From assembly GCA_030435675.1 (NCBI GenBank), contig CM059621.1:6944001-7008000 (forward strand): 64,000 nucleotides of DNA, written 5' to 3'. Made by a program: the position numbers and the translations under genes. This document shows positions 33,236 through 43,119 of this stretch, piece after piece. Each line of letters begins with the position of its first letter. The stretch's first letter is position 1. The stretch is from Steinernema hermaphroditum. Its lineage: Eukaryota > Nematoda > Chromadorea > Rhabditida > Steinernematidae. Below the pieces are notes generated by a model that worked only from the letters and a program-made list of their open reading frames with translations, was not told the origin of the DNA and searched no databases.

Positions 33236-34015
33236 TAAAAAAAATTAAGAATTAAATGTCGCCTATACTTTTGTCCAACTGTAAATGGTTCTCAGATGTA
33301 TTTGAACTTTTGTAACGACTTGTCGCTTCTCTAATCGATCGACATTCGCTTCTATAGCGCGGCATCCACTTTGTATATTTAAAAGACGGCACGTTTGCGA
33401 AGGAATGCTGCCGTCTATGTTTATATTTAAGACTGTATGTATATAACATCCCCGTTGTGTACAATAAATCAGTTAGCACGGATGGCTCAGCGGTAGCAAC
33501 AAACTTTTTTACATTTATTTCCCTCTCAGAGATTTTTTCTTTCCTCATGGAACCTATGTTTTTCGCGACACTTTTTCACGTGGGGTACTCGGTTTCTTCG
33601 AAAGTTGCTGTTAGCCCTCAAAACTGCCGAATAAGGGGGGTGGCCTATACTTTTGTATAGGCAGCACTGTAGTTTGCAAATGAGCGAAACTGTCTGGAAT
33701 GGGCATATAGGGGTAAACGAGACAAATGAGTTTCTTTGTTCATCCTTTAACCCGGCAATCGGTCGCTCCACTCTCATTTGCCTCTCACAATCAAGGATCT
33801 GCTTCTTTTAGCGGTTCTCAGCCTGAAAATTTAGGCTGCGGGCGAGCCAAGCGAGTCCGAATATTCATATTCAAAGACTACTGTATTTATTGTGATAAAC
33901 TGTTTGTGAATATCTCGCACTGCCTGTCGCAAGTGTCCCTCCTTCACAGCTAATTATATCAGGAACAACAGGATCTGACAAGGATCGACAACAAAATGCA
34001 TATAACAAATGATCC

Positions 34016-34736
34016 TCAATTCTTTTCTTCAGATTTATGTGCTCTTTTGGAATACTTTCCAAGCAGCTTGTCGACGTTCACCGTATCGAGAAACTGAAAG
34101 ACTACTCCATTTCTTTCAGGCGAGTAGCTTGGTCTTAATTCCCTCGGGCCATTCTTGGTTTTCAAGAAATTCAGTATCACATCCGCGGTTCTTCTGTTGC
34201 AATTGTAAAACAGGATTTGTTGTCGCTGTGGTTGGAGCAGTAGGGGCAGAATGACAGTGATGTATCGATCTTCGTGAAGAAACATTCTTTAGTGATCTGT
34301 TGGCTACAAGCGTTTTGACGAGCTTCATCACGGTACCATCGAACTTTACGTTCACTTCCAGATGGGTGACGTTTATACGCGTGAAGCAGGCGAACACATC
34401 ATCATTCAAACTGCTGTTCCAAACAGTTAAATGAAAGCGCTGAGCATATAATTGGCGACGTTTCACTGCATCCAGAACCAATGAGTTGCAACGGAAGTTC
34501 TTACAAAGACGGAAGTTAATGAGGAAGCAGAACTTAGGTATGCTCTGTTCCATCGAATAGCCAGTGGCACAGCTCAGAGCAGTTCCTCTGCTGCCGTTCA
34601 CGAAGTACTCGTGCCTCTCATCCTTGATGATACGGCCGAATTCACCGAACGGCCCTTCCAATTTTCGGATTCTGCAACTGTGACGGTCGAGAAGAAAGAC
34701 CACTTGTTCGATGAAACAAAACGGAACGGTGTTCAT
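34016..34736 (-). pseudogene. FTH-like family copy D, frameshifted
   Basis: From the MNTVPFCFIEQVVFLLD start the frame is open through EQSIPKFCFLINFRLC and VTHLEVNV. A deletion of about 14 bases near 34280 (after CTTCGTGAAG on the plus strand), relative to copies E and F, shifts the frame, leaving the EDRYITVILPLLLQPQR part in another frame. Flanks on both sides match those of copy C, including the downstream TCCCTCCTTCACAGCTAATT block. Confidence 0.8.
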
Positions 34737-34889
34737 CGAAAAGAGTTTCAACTCGGTAGAGGCTTCGATACCCCGAACCCGATGGACAATGGAGTGAATC
34801 ACGATCGAAAATTGTTCAAATCTTCTGTAAATATATGCCCTCCAAACACTTCGGCATTAGTTTTGCACATGTGTTAGCATCGGGTCTCA

Positions 34890-35635
34890 CAGCTAAATAG
34901 TTTTTTTTTTGCATGTGTGAAATGGGGGTTCGGAGTGCAGATGCTTTATCGGTGTGACCAGTGAACAATGGGAAAATTCCGCGGCCGCTCGCGATGCGTA
35001 TGACACTGGATGCTTCTTGCCTTCGGCGTCGGCCTGCAGAAGGCAACAACCAATGGCTATTTTGCTTTACCCGAGATGTAACCGACCGGGGAACCGACCG
35101 ACCGATGAGCGCGTGCGCCGGTCGACTGCTGTTCGGTGGTCCTTTGGAGAGCAGGACGGTTCCTGACACTGATCTATTGGGTTGGGGCATACATAATGGC
35201 GCATTTTTGTTTGGCGTCTATTTTCGCACTCAATACGTCGTTTGCAAAACCGGTGTATGCGTTGTGTTCGCCACTCATACATCCTCCTCGGATCACCATA
35301 GCCACTTCTCATTCTTGTGTTAAATGCAATATTGTTACTCATTCATGTCACGAAACGAAAAATTTGCCACACGGACATTGCGAAATGCGACTTGACGGAC
35401 GAGCTTCTTATGGTATTATTTGTGTGATGGACGGCGACCACCTTCAATCACGTAAATCGTTAGGTTTTACCTACTGGATGCACCTATCACTGTGCTGATC
35501 ATATATGGTAACATGAGCAAATTTCAAAAAGTTGGCCTTTTCAGATCACCATGTTCTCTTAACTGCATCATTTCTAATCGGTTAAGTTACATAACATGCT
35601 ATGGAGACATGTAGCAGCACCACTCACAGCTACTA
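34890..35635. other. Unassigned stretch
   Basis: No supported gene. Overlapping plus-strand ORFs at 34961-35323 and 35136-35498 have no domain and no consistent splice signals; the opposite strand is also open in part. Likely old repeat DNA. Confidence 0.35.
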
Positions 35636-35639
35636 TGCC

Positions 35640-36470
35640 GATACAGGGTGTTCAGAAAGTTCTGCAACGCAAAAATGCGATGATTTTTGAAACAAAACGC
35701 AGTTTTATCGGAAAACAAACTATACTACGTTATTCAGCGCGCAAAACTACATACATACAGCGTGGATATCTCCCGAAGTGGCCACTTCCAGCATTGATGC
35801 AAGCTTGAAAACGTTTCTTGAAAATTAGGCTGAGGCACGCAGGGGTTTCCAGACTAATTTCTTGCTAGGCTGGCTCCAGTGTTCTCTTGAGGGAGTCAAT
35901 GGTAGCGTGACGTCTTCGCCAGGCCTTCTTCTCCAAAATGTACCCAATTGCGCAGTTCATCGGAATCAGGTCCGGTGTTTTGGGCAATCGTGTCGCTCGG
36001 GCAATCGTGTCGCTACCGTAATTTATACTGAAAATCAAGGTGTTCGCGGCGGGACCTGTGAATTTACCGCAATATGCAATTCCAGGAGAAGATGGATAAG
36101 TTTTTGAAATGCCATTAGTTTGGACGGCCAAATATCTTCGGTCCTCATTGGTCCTCATCGGTCCACATGTGGTCCTCGCAGAAGGCCATCGTTCATTTCG
36201 ATCCGTAAGCGGCCGTCCAGTCCTGCTGGAACATCTATCCTTGCTCTGGGAAGTATGTTTCGGTCCAGGGCATCACATGCTTCGTCAGGATCTCTTCCTG
36301 ATAAACCTCAGACCTTGATAGAGTCCATTTTCCCAATTTTCTCCAGGAAAACAAAGGAATTTTTGCCTGTTGCACAGATTTTGCCGCAAACCACCACAGA
36401 ATCAGAGAAATGGCTTACTTTCATGCGTTTCGTACGTGGCGAGCCCTTAGGTAGCGGATATCAATAATTC
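35640..36470 (-). mobile_element. Mariner-like transposon relic
   Basis: On the minus strand a decayed mariner transposase can be read over several frames: MPWTETYFPEQG, QQDWTAAYGSK (second catalytic Asp region), PKTPDLIPMNCAIGYILE (mariner SPDLNPxDYxIW motif) and RRRHATIDSLKRTL. Stops and frameshifts interrupt it. The element's 3' terminal repeat is at 35643 (ACAGGGTGTTCAGAAAGTTC on the plus strand); the 5' end and catalytic N-terminus are missing. A similar terminal-repeat scrap (ACAGGGTGACACAAAAGTTC) is at 28623. Confidence 0.78.
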
Positions 36471-36534
36471 TGGCTGTTGTGGATGACTAAAATCGTAAAA
36501 ATCTTTGACTCCGGCACAGCCACATTGGAGAATC

Positions 36535-36668
36535 TGTCACCAGCCGGCACAAGCCACAACACGACACCAGTGAGGACGATGAAGACGTCCGATCGCAGCG
36601 ATGCGCAGCGAGCGATGCGTCAACGAAGTCCAAGAAACGCTGCTGGAACTGCAAGGGTCCACACTAGG
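36535..36668 (+). pseudogene. Retrotransposon gag zinc-knuckle scrap
   Basis: A frame of about 44 codons ends with a basic stretch and CWNCKGPH, the start of a CCHC zinc knuckle typical of LTR-retrotransposon gag, then stops at TAG just before the motif's final cysteine. Upstream is acidic (TSEDDEDV). No protease, reverse transcriptase or LTR is seen nearby. Confidence 0.55.
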
Positions 36669-36764
36669 GATGCACCCGGTTCCGGTTCCGGTTTTTCCGG
36701 TTTCTTTTTTGTTCCGGTGCATAGAACTTTTCGAATCGCGCACGCGACTGACTGTAACCTATTG

Positions 36765-37085
36765 ATATGCCCGTTGAGATGCGTGCTCATGTGATCAGAT
36801 GCTCGCCCAGATGGTTAGATGCCCGCCCAGGTGCCCAGATGTCTACGGAGATGCATGCTCCGACGCTCAGATGCTTAGATGCCTGCTCAGATGCGTGCTC
36901 AGATGCGTGCTCAAGTGATCAGATGCCCGCTGAGATGCGTTCTCCGATCATTAGATGCGCACTCCGGTGCTCAGATGCCTGCTGAGGTGCGTTCTTAACT
37001 TATGACATGCGTGCTCTGATCATCAGATGCGCACTCCGATGCTCAGACGCCTGCTGAGATGCGTGCTCCGATGCCGACTCGTCAT
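36765..37085. repeat. Minisatellite of AGATGC-based units
   Basis: Over about 320 bases the motif AGATGCnnGCTC is repeated more than twenty times with drift (AGATGCGTGCTC, AGATGCCTGCTGAG, AGATGCGCACTCCG). A longer unit of about 65-70 bases is visible twice (GATCATTAGATGCGCACTCC and GATCATCAGATGCGCACTCC at 36946 and 37017). Non-coding. Confidence 0.75.
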
Positions 37086-37457
37086 GCCTTTGGGGTGCGA
37101 AGCCTCCTTCTCTTTTCTAGTTGCTCGATGCTGCTCTTCCAGGTCAGCAGAAAGCGGATGGGCGTTCCCAGGTTGTGGACATCGACATTTAATTCATATT
37201 TAATTGGCAACAAGCCCTGCTTTCACTGTAATTATGTGTTTTACGGATATTCTGCTGCAATGGTGGAGGAAGGCATTGTGTCCTAAGCACGTTCTCAAAA
37301 TATTAGCGGCCGTCGGTTACACTGGGACTAAAACTGGCATCAAGATGATCAACTTTACGTAAAAACGTATAATAGTACGACAACGACGGCGAATCGACTG
37401 TGTCTCAATAGTAAGATGCCTGCACGAACTACAAATACTAATTTCGAGTTTGTTCAG

Positions 37458-39089
37458 GTATTGGTCCCAGTTGGCCGTGTCGAAACCGGTGTGATAAAGC
37501 CCGGCATGTTTGTCACCTTCACTCCCCAGAACCTGACCACTGAAGTAAAGACCGTCGAAATGCGCTACGAGTCCCTGTCTGAAGCCGTGCCCGGCGACAA
37601 CGTTGGATTCAACGTCAAGAACGTCTCTGTCGAGGACATCTGCCGTGGATCCGTCTGCTCGGACTCTATGAACGATCCCGCCAAGGAGGCCAACTCTTTC
37701 ACCGCCCAGGTCATCATCATGAACCACTCTGGCCAGATCTCCGTCGGATACACCCCTGTGCTGGATTGCCACACCACGAACATCGCCTGTGAGTTCACTG
37801 AACTCAAGGAGAAGATTGACCGCCGCTCTGGTAAGCTGAATTATAAAGCTTTTCACTCATTCCTCTCTGTTTAGGTAAGAAGGTTGAAGATAACCCGAAG
37901 TTCCTGCAATCCGGCGATGCCGGTATTGTTCAGCTGGTCCCCTCCAAGCCAATGTGCGTAGAGGCCTTCACTGACTACGCACAAGAAACAAACGACAGCA
38001 CTTCCGCAAGACGGCCATAGTACCCTGCATTTGCCGCGCCAGGGCGATCGCGGCAGGAACCAACAATTCCGATCGCCCTTTGCTCCTAGATCCATCATTT
38101 TCATAGGACTTACCGGAAAATTGGTGTGCATTTTCATTTTTCTTTTCATAGCACTCCATTTATCACCAAAATATGTAGGAAGAACACAAAAATAAGACTA
38201 AAAGGGCTTCAGGGCCTTATGCAGCAAGTGCATTTTCTTGTTTTACGCATAGCGTACACTTTCTTTTCTGTTATATTCATTTCCACACCCCTTCACAAAG
38301 CTATCCACACGAAATTCACCGATCAAAAGCCACGGTCCATGGAAATTTCACAGTTTTTGGAGAATTCTTCTGTAACTGTATCTGCAGTTGGCGTGGCAAG
38401 CCCATCGTGGCGAGACCCACGAGAGATATCGCCGTCTTCTTTTCGCTGCTCAAATGTGAAATTTACATAGACCGATGTGTTCAACTAACCAATCTTGTCA
38501 AGGTACCTTTGCGGACGAGCGTGTTAAAAAGAATGAACGAAATCTGCGAAACAGAAAACATTTCTGTTATATCGTACAGAAGACCTACCTTCAGCTCATG
38601 TTTTGTGTTCTTCCTACATATTTTGGTGATAAATGGAGTGCTATGAAAAGAAAAATGAAAATGCACACCACTTTTCCGGTGAGTCTTATGAAAATGATGG
38701 ATCTAGGAGCAAAGGGCGATCGGAATTGTTGGTTCCTGCCGCGATCGCCCTGGCGCGGCAAATGCAGGGTACTATGGCCGTCTTGCGGAAGTGCTGCCGT
38801 TTGTTTCCTGTCTGACTACGCTCCCCTTGGACGCTTTGTTGTCCGTGACATGCGTCAGACCGTCGCCGTCGGAGTCATCAAGCTCGTCGACAAAAAGGAA
38901 AAAAGGGGAGGTGAAGGCGATGGAGGCGATGGAGGCGATGGAGACGATGGAGACGATGGAGACGATGGAGGCGACGGACCGACGGACCAAAAGGAGAAAG
39001 AGCAAGATGGAAACAACGGGGGCGGGTTTGTGTCCGACAGGGGTGACCGCCGCCGCACCCAGTTCTACAACGTACCATTTGAGCGATAA
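37458..39089 (+). pseudogene. Elongation factor 1-alpha C-terminal half, split by a transposon
   Basis: Codons for about the last 200 residues of EF-1alpha: [31 protein letters not shown], then [20 protein letters not shown], an intron at 37831-37874, and [13 protein letters not shown]. There a Mutator-like element (37981-38811) is inserted; the gene resumes at [20 protein letters not shown]. The GTP-binding N-terminal half is absent; a short unrelated ORF precedes the first codons. After VDKKEKRGG the tail is replaced by a 9-base tandem repeat (GGAGACGAT) giving a Gly/Asp-rich end at 38915-38975. Reading into the insertion gives a stop after 15 codons. Dead copy, but the codons away from the insertion are well kept, so it is fairly young. 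Confidence 0.9.
37981..38811. mobile_element. Non-autonomous Mutator-like (MULE) element
   Basis: An 831-base insertion with terminal inverted repeats of about 210 bases: left from ACAAGAAACAAACG, right ending CGTTTGTTTCCTGT, with arms alike through ATGTAGGAAGAACACA. It is bounded by an exact 10-base duplication, CTGACTACGC, at 37971-37980 and 38812-38821. Long repeats plus a 9-10 base target duplication are the mark of the Mutator superfamily. The 400-base interior has no transposase. Confidence 0.9.
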
Positions 39090-39184
39090 AAAAGGTTTTC
39101 ATTATATTGTTAGTAGTTGCCGTTCGTGGGGGGAGGGGGAGATTCTGGGGCCTTATCTGGAAGAGCAGCCATAAAAGGCTTAGT

Positions 39185-39555
39185 GATTATTTACACGAGC
39201 GTCCGCTTTCAGCGTAGTTGGCGCACGATCTTTCTTCTGGTGCCGAAGACCAAAGATGCCAAGTGTCGAGAAGCCAAGGACGCTATCGCGAAGTTGCTCG
39301 AATTGACGAAGCAGTACAAGGAGAAGTTCGAGCAAGGAGTACAAGTCCCAGCCGGCTCCTTCCGCGCCCTCCCCTGGTGGTTCCAGCGATGGTGAGCCCG
39401 CAGTTGCTGCTCAGATCCAGAAGCAGGGAGATCTTGTTCGTGAACTGAAAGGAAAAGACGCGAAATCCCAAGAAGCGAAGGACGCCATCGCAAAACTCCT
39501 TGAGTTGAAGAAGCAGTACAAGGAGGAGTTCGGGAAGGAATACATCGCGAAGTGA
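39185..39555 (+). pseudogene. WHEP-domain fragment of an aminoacyl-tRNA synthetase
   Basis: Two WHEP modules: AKDAIAKLLELTKQYKEKF, and QKQGDLVRELKGKDAK with KDAIAKLLELKKQYKEEFGK. These helix-turn-helix linkers occur in glutamyl-prolyl-, glycyl-, histidyl-, methionyl- and tryptophanyl-tRNA synthetases; a linker with repeated modules fits the Glu-Pro enzyme best. A one- or two-base loss after the first module shifts the frame, and no catalytic domain is present. A polyadenylation-like AATAAA follows at about 39590. Confidence 0.8.
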
Positions 39556-39836
39556 AAAATAGTGAAATACTGTAGTGACTTGATTGTTTAATAAAATTTT
39601 GTCATTATTCTTGTGCTTCTCTCGGGGAGAGCAACGTCGTCTCTACACTTGCCTCTGCAGCAGTGGTGGTCCGGTCGATCGGAGTCTGCGAGGTCTTGAA
39701 ATTTTTCAGCCATCAGCCACTCCCGCAAGGAACTTGTCTGCACGCTCGCTGCACCCGTCCACCGTACTCGGTGTAGCGTGTTTCTCGTCGTTCGCACGCG
39801 AATCAGCGTCCAGGGTGGTTGGGCCCTTGCTACGTC

Positions 39837-41239
39837 ATGCCCGCGGCAGTTCAAACCACTGAAGTCAAGCGCACTGTTCGCCGTCCTCGCGCCATAGTGT
39901 AAGCCTTCTTCTTTTTTCTCCCTTTTCTTCATAGGCTTCTTTGTTTCAGGCTTCGTCTTCAGCCGTACGGCGAGCTGCGTCACACGACTCCTGATCTCAT
40001 CAACTACATTGATCCGAGGGACATCTGCATGCAGGGAAGAGTACGTTTCTATGTTTCACCTCTTGGATAAGGCCTTGGCTACATGAATTTAACGAAGGAT
40101 TGAAGGGCTAAAATTGAAAGGCCGAATGGATTGAAGCTTTTTATCTGTTTGGAACGACTGGCTCAAATGTGATTAAGAAGTTGTCAATGTTTTGGCTAAG
40201 ATATGTTTTGTGATTTCTAAAAAGTTGGGATAGCGAGTTATTCTAGTCAAGACAGCACTGAAACCGACCAGTTCAGTTCCATTGGACCGTCTGTAATAAT
40301 CTCCAAAACGACCGATTCCTCGACCGTCCGCATGTTCTGAAATGCATTCTATCCACTCAATTTCAGATCGGATCCGGATCTTATGGAGACGTCTACGAAG
40401 GCTTCCTGAGAAACAAGAAGGTGGCTTTCAAAGTGATGCAGACGAAGAAGAACCTTACGCCGCAGACCAACCACGCATCCGTGAAGCGCGAAGCAACGCT
40501 GATGACGCAGATTACCGGTCACGAGAACGTCGTCAAGCTCCTTGGAGTCGTCGATAAAGGCCCCACCACCTGCCTGGTTCTCGAACTGTGCGCCGATGGA
40601 TCGGTCGACCAGCTGCTGCGCAAGCATGGTCCCATCGTCACCTCCGCGCAGCGCGTTGCGCTCGCCTACCAAGTCATCGCTGGTCTCAAATGGCTGCACG
40701 AGCATGGCATCATTCACCGTGATCTGGCCGCCCGCAATTGCCTCCTGGATGGTCGTGTTCTCAAGCTGTGTGATTTTGGAATGAGCCGCACCGCCAATGA
40801 CTGTTATATCGACCCCAGCGCTCCGCAGAACGTTCGCTGGATGGCCCCTGAGGTGAGGTTCAAGACCGAGATCCCCAGTATCGTTCTGTTTCAGTTGTGG
40901 TCCACCTGCACCCTCAGCTACGCGACGGACATGTACTCCTTCGGCGTGCTTCTCTGGGAACTCTTCCAAAGACCCTTCCAACGTCCATACAACGACCTCC
41001 CTGGCGTCACAGTGAGGAAAGTGGTCATGAACGGCTATCGCCTCCCAGTTCCCGCGGGAATGCCGCCCGAAGTGAGCGTCATCATGCAGAAATGTTTCGA
41101 CGCTAATCCGGCGCGCCGTCCGACAGCCGCACAAGCTGAAAAGGAGTTGGGCCAGATCTTGAAGGTACTCATCATGCTGTCGCCCAATTTATCTAAGTCA
41201 TTTCAGGATATGGTAAAGCGTCAACATTCCAGCAGATAA
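39837..41239 (+). CDS. FES-like tyrosine kinase lacking an SH2 domain
   Basis: Five exons in phase: 39837-39898, 39950-40040, 40367-40852, 40895-41164 and 41207-41239, about 313 residues. The kinase domain spans most of the protein: IGSGSYGDVYEG (about 52-63), lysine in VAFKVM (about 73), HRDLAARN (about 168), DFGMS (about 187), VRWMAPE, then DMYSFGVLLWELF. The 51 residues before it keep only the end of an SH2 (TPDLINYIDPRDI), so the SH2 domain is lost or the true 5' exons lie further upstream. All catalytic residues are intact. Compare the SH2-bearing paralogue at 9583. The 326-base intron 2 lies exactly before the glycine loop. Confidence 0.88.
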
Positions 41240-41576
41240 CTCGTGAGGAGATGCGACGTGGACGACTCGACTAACCCCTTCACTGATAGTGCTGCCGATA
41301 TTTTGTTTAATTTATTACTTTTTGTCGTTTTTCTGTCTTGTGTGTATGTACATATAAAGGTTGTTAACTCTTCATGGTTACCTGTTGGGAGATGAGAACG
41401 AATACCATGTGGAAACATTGTTTCTGAGGCATTAGTCCTCTTTCTAGCTTGGCCCACAAGTTAGGTTCCTTTTTCACGCTCAAATCAAAGGGCGATCTTC
41501 TCAAATTAGAGTTGAATCGATATCACCTTCCGATTCGGAGACGCAGCCGCTGACATCCGATAAAAACGCCATCGGG

Positions 41577-41612
41577 AGTTCCTCGTACTATCGATCGTTC
41601 GCCGCTGCCGAG
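41577..41612 (+). promoter_or_regulatory. Conserved upstream element of the Ly6-like receptor genes, copy 3
   Basis: AGTTCCTCGTACTATCGATC followed by GTTCGCCGCTGCC, about 205-240 bases before the start at 41815. It matches copies at 21311 and 22788, although the genes are 18-20 kb apart; flanking DNA here is otherwise different. Confidence 0.5.
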
Positions 41613-41814
41613 GGCAGACGGAGTGGACGCTTATCCTCTCCCGCGACCCTCCATTCGTTCTGGGTGATTCAGATAGCTTTCTTCCGTTGTTTATTGCTTC
41701 CGTGTCTTGTACCCTTCAAGTTGGTAATTCATGTAACTATCCGAAAACGAGTTATCAGTGGGCTGGAACCTTTCTGAAGACAGTTGGTCTTCAGGGGAGA
41801 GGAGCTGCACTGTG

Positions 41815-42793
41815 ATGCGCAAAGCCTTCTTGTTCACACTCTTCCTTCTGTGTGGTCTCTTCGGCCTTGGAGAGTCCATAGTTTGCTTCTGTTACGGTGT
41901 TGGATGCAAGTATAACTTGAAGGATATGAACGAATCGATGCCGGGCATATACTGCGAAGGAAATCATTGTATTCTCGGTAGGTCGATTGTTCCAGTGCTC
42001 CCTTGTTCCACCTCGTCTTTCGTGAGCTTGCAAGACCGGTTTTAGGTTTTTTATATACTCTCAGCTATCCTGTTTGAGGTTCTGTTGCTTCAGAGGTTCC
42101 CGAAACCGACTCCAAGACTTACCCGTCCTGCGGAGCCGAGATTATCGAGAAAGACGAGTGCGTCGATGTCGACGATCCTCCCTACAGAAGCGTAGATCCC
42201 CGCGTTCCTGGCTACTAGTGGGCGAAGTCCATCCGTCCCTAAAAGACTCAGATCCTTTCAGCGGTCGTCGGAAAAGGATTTGTCGCTGCAAGACCGACAA
42301 CTGCAACTCATTCACGCTCGATAAGGAGTGGGACCTTCTGCATCCGACGACCACCACCACAGAGAGTCCAGAGGTGGTGTGGAGACGCAAGCAGAAGCTG
42401 AAAGAGACGGAGGAAGAACGAAGACGCGAAGAGGAGAGGAGGGCGAGGGCAGAGAAGCGCGCACAGGAGGCGAAGAAGCTCCCCGTAGGCCTCCACCTCA
42501 CCATCACCGTCATCGTCATCGGTGTCATGGGTTGCGCTCTTCTGTTCGCCTTCCGGGAAAAGCTGACCGTTAGAAGATACTATCACAATCGCCGATACGT
42601 CAACGAAACCGCCGTCCTCGTCCAAAGCCCCGTCCAGCCCCAAACGGTCCTTCTTGTGCAGCCCCCACATAACACGAACTTCCCGAGGCCTTCGGATCTT
42701 CCTAGGGCTGAACCTCGAGTGGATGACAGCCCGCCCGCTTATGAGGACGTCTGTAAGAATCATGAGTCCCGAGATTCCTCGGAGCGCAAATAA
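41815..42793 (+). CDS. Ly6/three-finger-like single-pass receptor with PY motif, paralogue 3
   Basis: Exons 41815-41977, 42094-42217 and 42262-42793, about 272 residues. Signal peptide (FLFTLFLLCGLFGLGES), then IVCFCYG, YCEGNHCILG, YPSCGAE, KDECVDV and CRCKTDNCN. A Thr patch and Arg/Glu-rich stalk lead to a membrane helix (LTITVIVIGVMGCALLFAF) and a tail with PPAYEDVCKN, again PPxY. The first exon is 163 coding bases as in the two tandem paralogues at 21-25 kb, and intron phases (1 and 2) are the same. The middle exon is shorter than in the others. Confidence 0.87.
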
Positions 42794-43119
42794 ATCAATT
42801 TCTATCAAATGTAGATGTCGAAGGTGGCCAGAATAGTTGCTCTCTTCGTAAAGGAGCCTATCCAAGAAGATTTTACTCACGGCTGACAGATAGAATATCT
42901 TAAAAATCTCTGCAAACGAGTCTTTAGCAGATACACCGTTGCTGTGATTCCTTTCCATCTCACTCACTAAGAGCGCTTCGCAAGAGGTTGTCAGGGCGCC
43001 GAAACGATTCTGCGCAAAATCCATTTGTATCCAGGCAGCCAATGCAGAACCACATCCGTTTTCGTTGCTTATCCCCACTCGAAGAGAGAAGAGTGTCACG
43101 TGGAGAACCGTCTCCAGCT

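Noticed and set aside
35136..35498. Plus-strand ORF of 120 codons
   Set aside because: Some hydrophobic content but no start context, splice support or homology; lies in repeat-rich DNA.
36700..37085. Possible CRISPR-like or zinc-finger coding repeats
   Set aside because: Units drift strongly, spacing is irregular and no frame stays open with a Cys/His pattern; a minisatellite explains it.
42308..43099. Minus-strand ORF of 263 codons
   Set aside because: Antisense to the third Ly6-like gene's last exon and its 3' flank; no motif or splice support.
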